Part shown: positions 62,426-64,000 of the stretch, piece by piece | How the letters are laid out: each line of letters opens with the position of its first letter | Numbering within the stretch: position 1 is the stretch's first letter | Origin: Planctomonas sp. JC2975 | GTDB taxonomy: Bacteria; Actinomycetota; Actinomycetes; Actinomycetales; Microbacteriaceae | Direction: 5' to 3' | DNA length: 64,000 nucleotides | NCBI RefSeq assembly: GCF_012985205.1 | Contig: NZ_JABEKS010000001.1 | Location: 1,612,001 to 1,676,000 of the forward strand | Notes under the pieces: model-generated | Databases searched by the model: none | The model's input: only the letters and a program-made list of their open reading frames with translations | Told to the model about the DNA's origin: nothing | Made by a program: the position numbers and the translations under genes

Positions 62426-64000
62426 CTAGACGCGGCGGCGGCGGCGGGCGACGAGCAGTGCCAGCCCGGCGAGGAGGGCGAGGACGGCGAGGGCGAGCCC
62501 GGGTGCGGCATCCGATCCGGTCGCTGCGATGGCCGTTCCGTTGCCGGTGCCTGACGCCTGAGTGCCTGCTCCCCGGGCGGACGCACCTGAGCCGCTGCCC
62601 GATCCACCGCCGGACGGCGGGTTCGGGATGACCTGCGGCGGCTGCAGGTTGATGTAGACGTTGCGGATACCTGCGTGCTCGTACGCCGGATCGTCGCTCT
62701 CGCTCGAGTGGCTGATCGTCTCGACCACCTCGTTCGGGTCGATCACCGTTCCGGGCGCGTAGCGAACGTAGATCGTGTGCGCGCTCGTGTCGCCGGCAGC
62801 GATGACGAGCATGATCATCGGGGCGAAGGTCACGCCGTCGAGCGAGACGAGCGCGTAGGGGGCGCCGGGGCCGTATGCGACGGAGATGGTGATGTAGACA
62901 TCCGCGGTGGGTGCCGTCGCCAGCTGGATCGTGTACGTGTCCTGCGTCTGGCCGCTCGGCAGGATGACCGTGCCGCCACCGGACTCTGTGACGATGATCT
63001 GACCGTCGCCGGCGACCGGATCGACCACCGGGATGACCGGGAACACCGGCGGATCCTCGTTCGGAAGCATGTACGGCAGCAGCCCGATGGGTGCTGCGTG
63101 CTGACGCGACGGTGCGGACCGGAAGTTGCGGAACAGCAGGTTCAGCCCGTCTCCGCTCGCGCCGTTGATGTTCGAGGAGACATGCCCGAGGCCGCCGAAG
63201 ATGTCGATGCGCACCGTGCTGAGACCTGATCCGCCGTCCACGGTCACCAGGCCGTCGGGCAGGAACCCTGATGCCCCCTCCATCGTGCGGAACACGAATG
63301 CCGAGTTGCCGCCGCCCGCCTCGAGCCGCAGCTCGGCGAGGTTGTGGTTGACGAGGAAGAGGTCGTTGCCCAGGCCGCCGTAGATGGTCGTCGGGAAGCT
63401 GATGCCGGGGCTCACGTAGCCGTCGCTCGTGAGGATGGTCGAGAAGGCGTCCTCCGGGTGAACGGCCGGCGCGGCGCGCGGCGTCTCGTAGACCTGCCCG
63501 ATGATGAACGTGTCGTTGCCTGCGCCACCGTTGATCGTCGTGATCGCACTGTTGTCGTCAACGGCGAACACGTCGTTCCCGCCCAGTCCGTTCACCGTGA
63601 GCCTGGCGTTGATGTGGTCGTCGTAGTCGATGCGCTCCCCTGCCGTCGGTGAGTGCAGCAGGGCGACGAACGCGGGCTGCTGAGCCTGCGGCTGATCCGG
63701 GATGATGGACGAGCCGCGCAGCAGGAACACGTCCGGCCCGTCGGATCCGTTGATCGTCAGGGTGTTGAGGCCACCCCTGGCGCCCGTGTTCAGCACCTCG
63801 AGGCGGTAATCGTGGTTCAGCGGATCCACGCTGCCCCAGGTGGTGATCACGTAGGAGTTGTTCCCCAGCTCGCCGTCGAGGTGCAGCGTGTCGCGCACCT
63901 GCGTGCCGTCGTACGGATCGCCGGAGGTGTCGAGGTGCGTGGTCGTCATCGTCTGCAGGTGGTCGACGACGAACGTGTCGTTCCCGTCCGGGGTGGTTCC
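62426..64000 (-). CDS. surface protein with RTX-like repeats and C-terminal anchor (5' part outside window)
   Basis: 524 residues visible; the frame is open at the right edge (TPDGNDTFVVDHLQTM runs in from outside), so the true start is beyond it. Several nonapeptide-like calcium-binding units occur: NGLGGNDVFAVDDN, NGGAGNDTFIIGQ, YGGLGNDLFLVNHN. A beta-domain resembling Calx-beta follows (SGQTQDTYTIQLATAPTADV), then a Gly/Ser stalk, an AATGSD motif, a membrane span (ALAVLALLAGLALLVA) and RRRRRV. This is a sortase-type anchor, close to LAxTG. Likely a cell-wall protein; function unknown. Confidence 0.75.
   Translation of the reverse strand, partial: GTTPDGNDTFVVDHLQTMTTTHLDTSGDPYDGTQVRDTLHLDGELGNNSYVITTWGSVDPLNHDYRLEVLNTGARGGLNTLTINGSDGPDVFLLRGSSIIPDQPQAQQPAFVALLHSPTAGERIDYDDHINARLTVNGLGGNDVFAVDDNSAITTINGGAGNDTFIIGQVYETPRAAPAVHPEDAFSTILTSDGYVSPGISFPTTIYGGLGNDLFLVNHNLAELRLEAGGGNSAFVFRTMEGASGFLPDGLVTVDGGSGLSTVRIDIFGGLGHVSSNINGASGDGLNLLFRNFRSAPSRQHAAPIGLLPYMLPNEDPPVFPVIPVVDPVAGDGQIIVTESGGGTVILPSGQTQDTYTIQLATAPTADVYITISVAYGPGAPYALVSLDGVTFAPMIMLVIAAGDTSAHTIYVRYAPGTVIDPNEVVETISHSSESDDPAYEHAGIRNVYINLQPPQVIPNPPSGGGSGSGSGASARGAGTQASGTGNGTAIAATGSDAAPGLALAVLALLAGLALLVARRRRRV

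Overview
The window is high-GC DNA with tightly packed genes, many ATGA/GTGA start-stop overlaps, GTG/TTG starts and apparently leaderless promoters. Gene content (monomeric isocitrate dehydrogenase, ROK regulators paired with MalFG-type ABC importers, PrsW, an ECF sigma factor fused to its own anti-sigma finger, LAxTG-type cell-wall signals) and the frequent GGATGC/GCATCC hexamers point to an actinobacterium, most likely a soil or plant-associated member of Microbacteriaceae. I see no phage, insertion sequence, CRISPR array, rRNA or tRNA. It reads as ordinary chromosome rich in sugar-scavenging genes.

Layout. 1-4.1 kb: the 5' end of glyA behind a ZTP riboswitch, then a divergent translationally coupled operon (SIS isomerase/deaminase, ROK kinase, class II aldolase, DeoR repressor). 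4.2-13.4 kb: LtrA-like membrane protein, membrane-anchored ECF sigma fusion, MFS transporter, purU, DUF2568 membrane protein with nagA, and a FAD monooxygenase/TetR divergent pair with twin operators. 13.4-21.6 kb: an amino-sugar locus. On one side lie a GH3 N-acetylhexosaminidase-like enzyme, ROK sugar kinase and nagB; on the other a ROK repressor and a three-gene ABC importer; matching operators sit at both ends of the shared intergenic region. 21.7-32.5 kb: PrsW, enoyl-CoA hydratase, SDR, GH20 hexosaminidase with an unusual Ser-rich tail, GNAT, KDPG-type aldolase, FUSC membrane protein, small P-loop kinase, acyltransferase. 32.5-40.2 kb: an alpha-mannoside locus (ROK regulator, ABC importer, GH38 mannosidase) with an operator inside the promoter spacer.

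40.4-43.3 kb: small lipoprotein and icd, ended by a long bidirectional terminator. 43.3-48.9 kb: a Tat-exported phospholipase C and a large surface protein (LamG, InlB-type repeat, LamG, degenerate endonuclease/exonuclease/phosphatase domain, LASTG anchor) behind a candidate PHO box. 49-55 kb: GntR and LacI regulators, GNAT, alkyltransferase-like DNA repair protein, a LacI-controlled secreted RICIN-domain protein, and a SLAC1/TehA-type channel. 55.3-64 kb: a heterodimeric ABC exporter, a possible 69-residue small gene, a nested hairpin, leucine-dehydrogenase-family enzyme, a membrane-fused dimethylarginine dimethylaminohydrolase, and the 3' part of a surface protein with RTX-like repeats.

Common theme: GH3, GH20, nagA, nagB, ROK kinases and two importers together supply uptake and breakdown of N-acetylhexosamines (chitin or peptidoglycan fragments) and mannosides, each under its own local repressor. 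No single block is clearly a new defence or mobile system. The best candidates for novelty are the Pho-linked phospholipase/LamG-EEP pair, the membrane-DDAH fusion, the GH20 tail, the nested hairpin near 59.7 kb, and the LacI-regulated RICIN protein.
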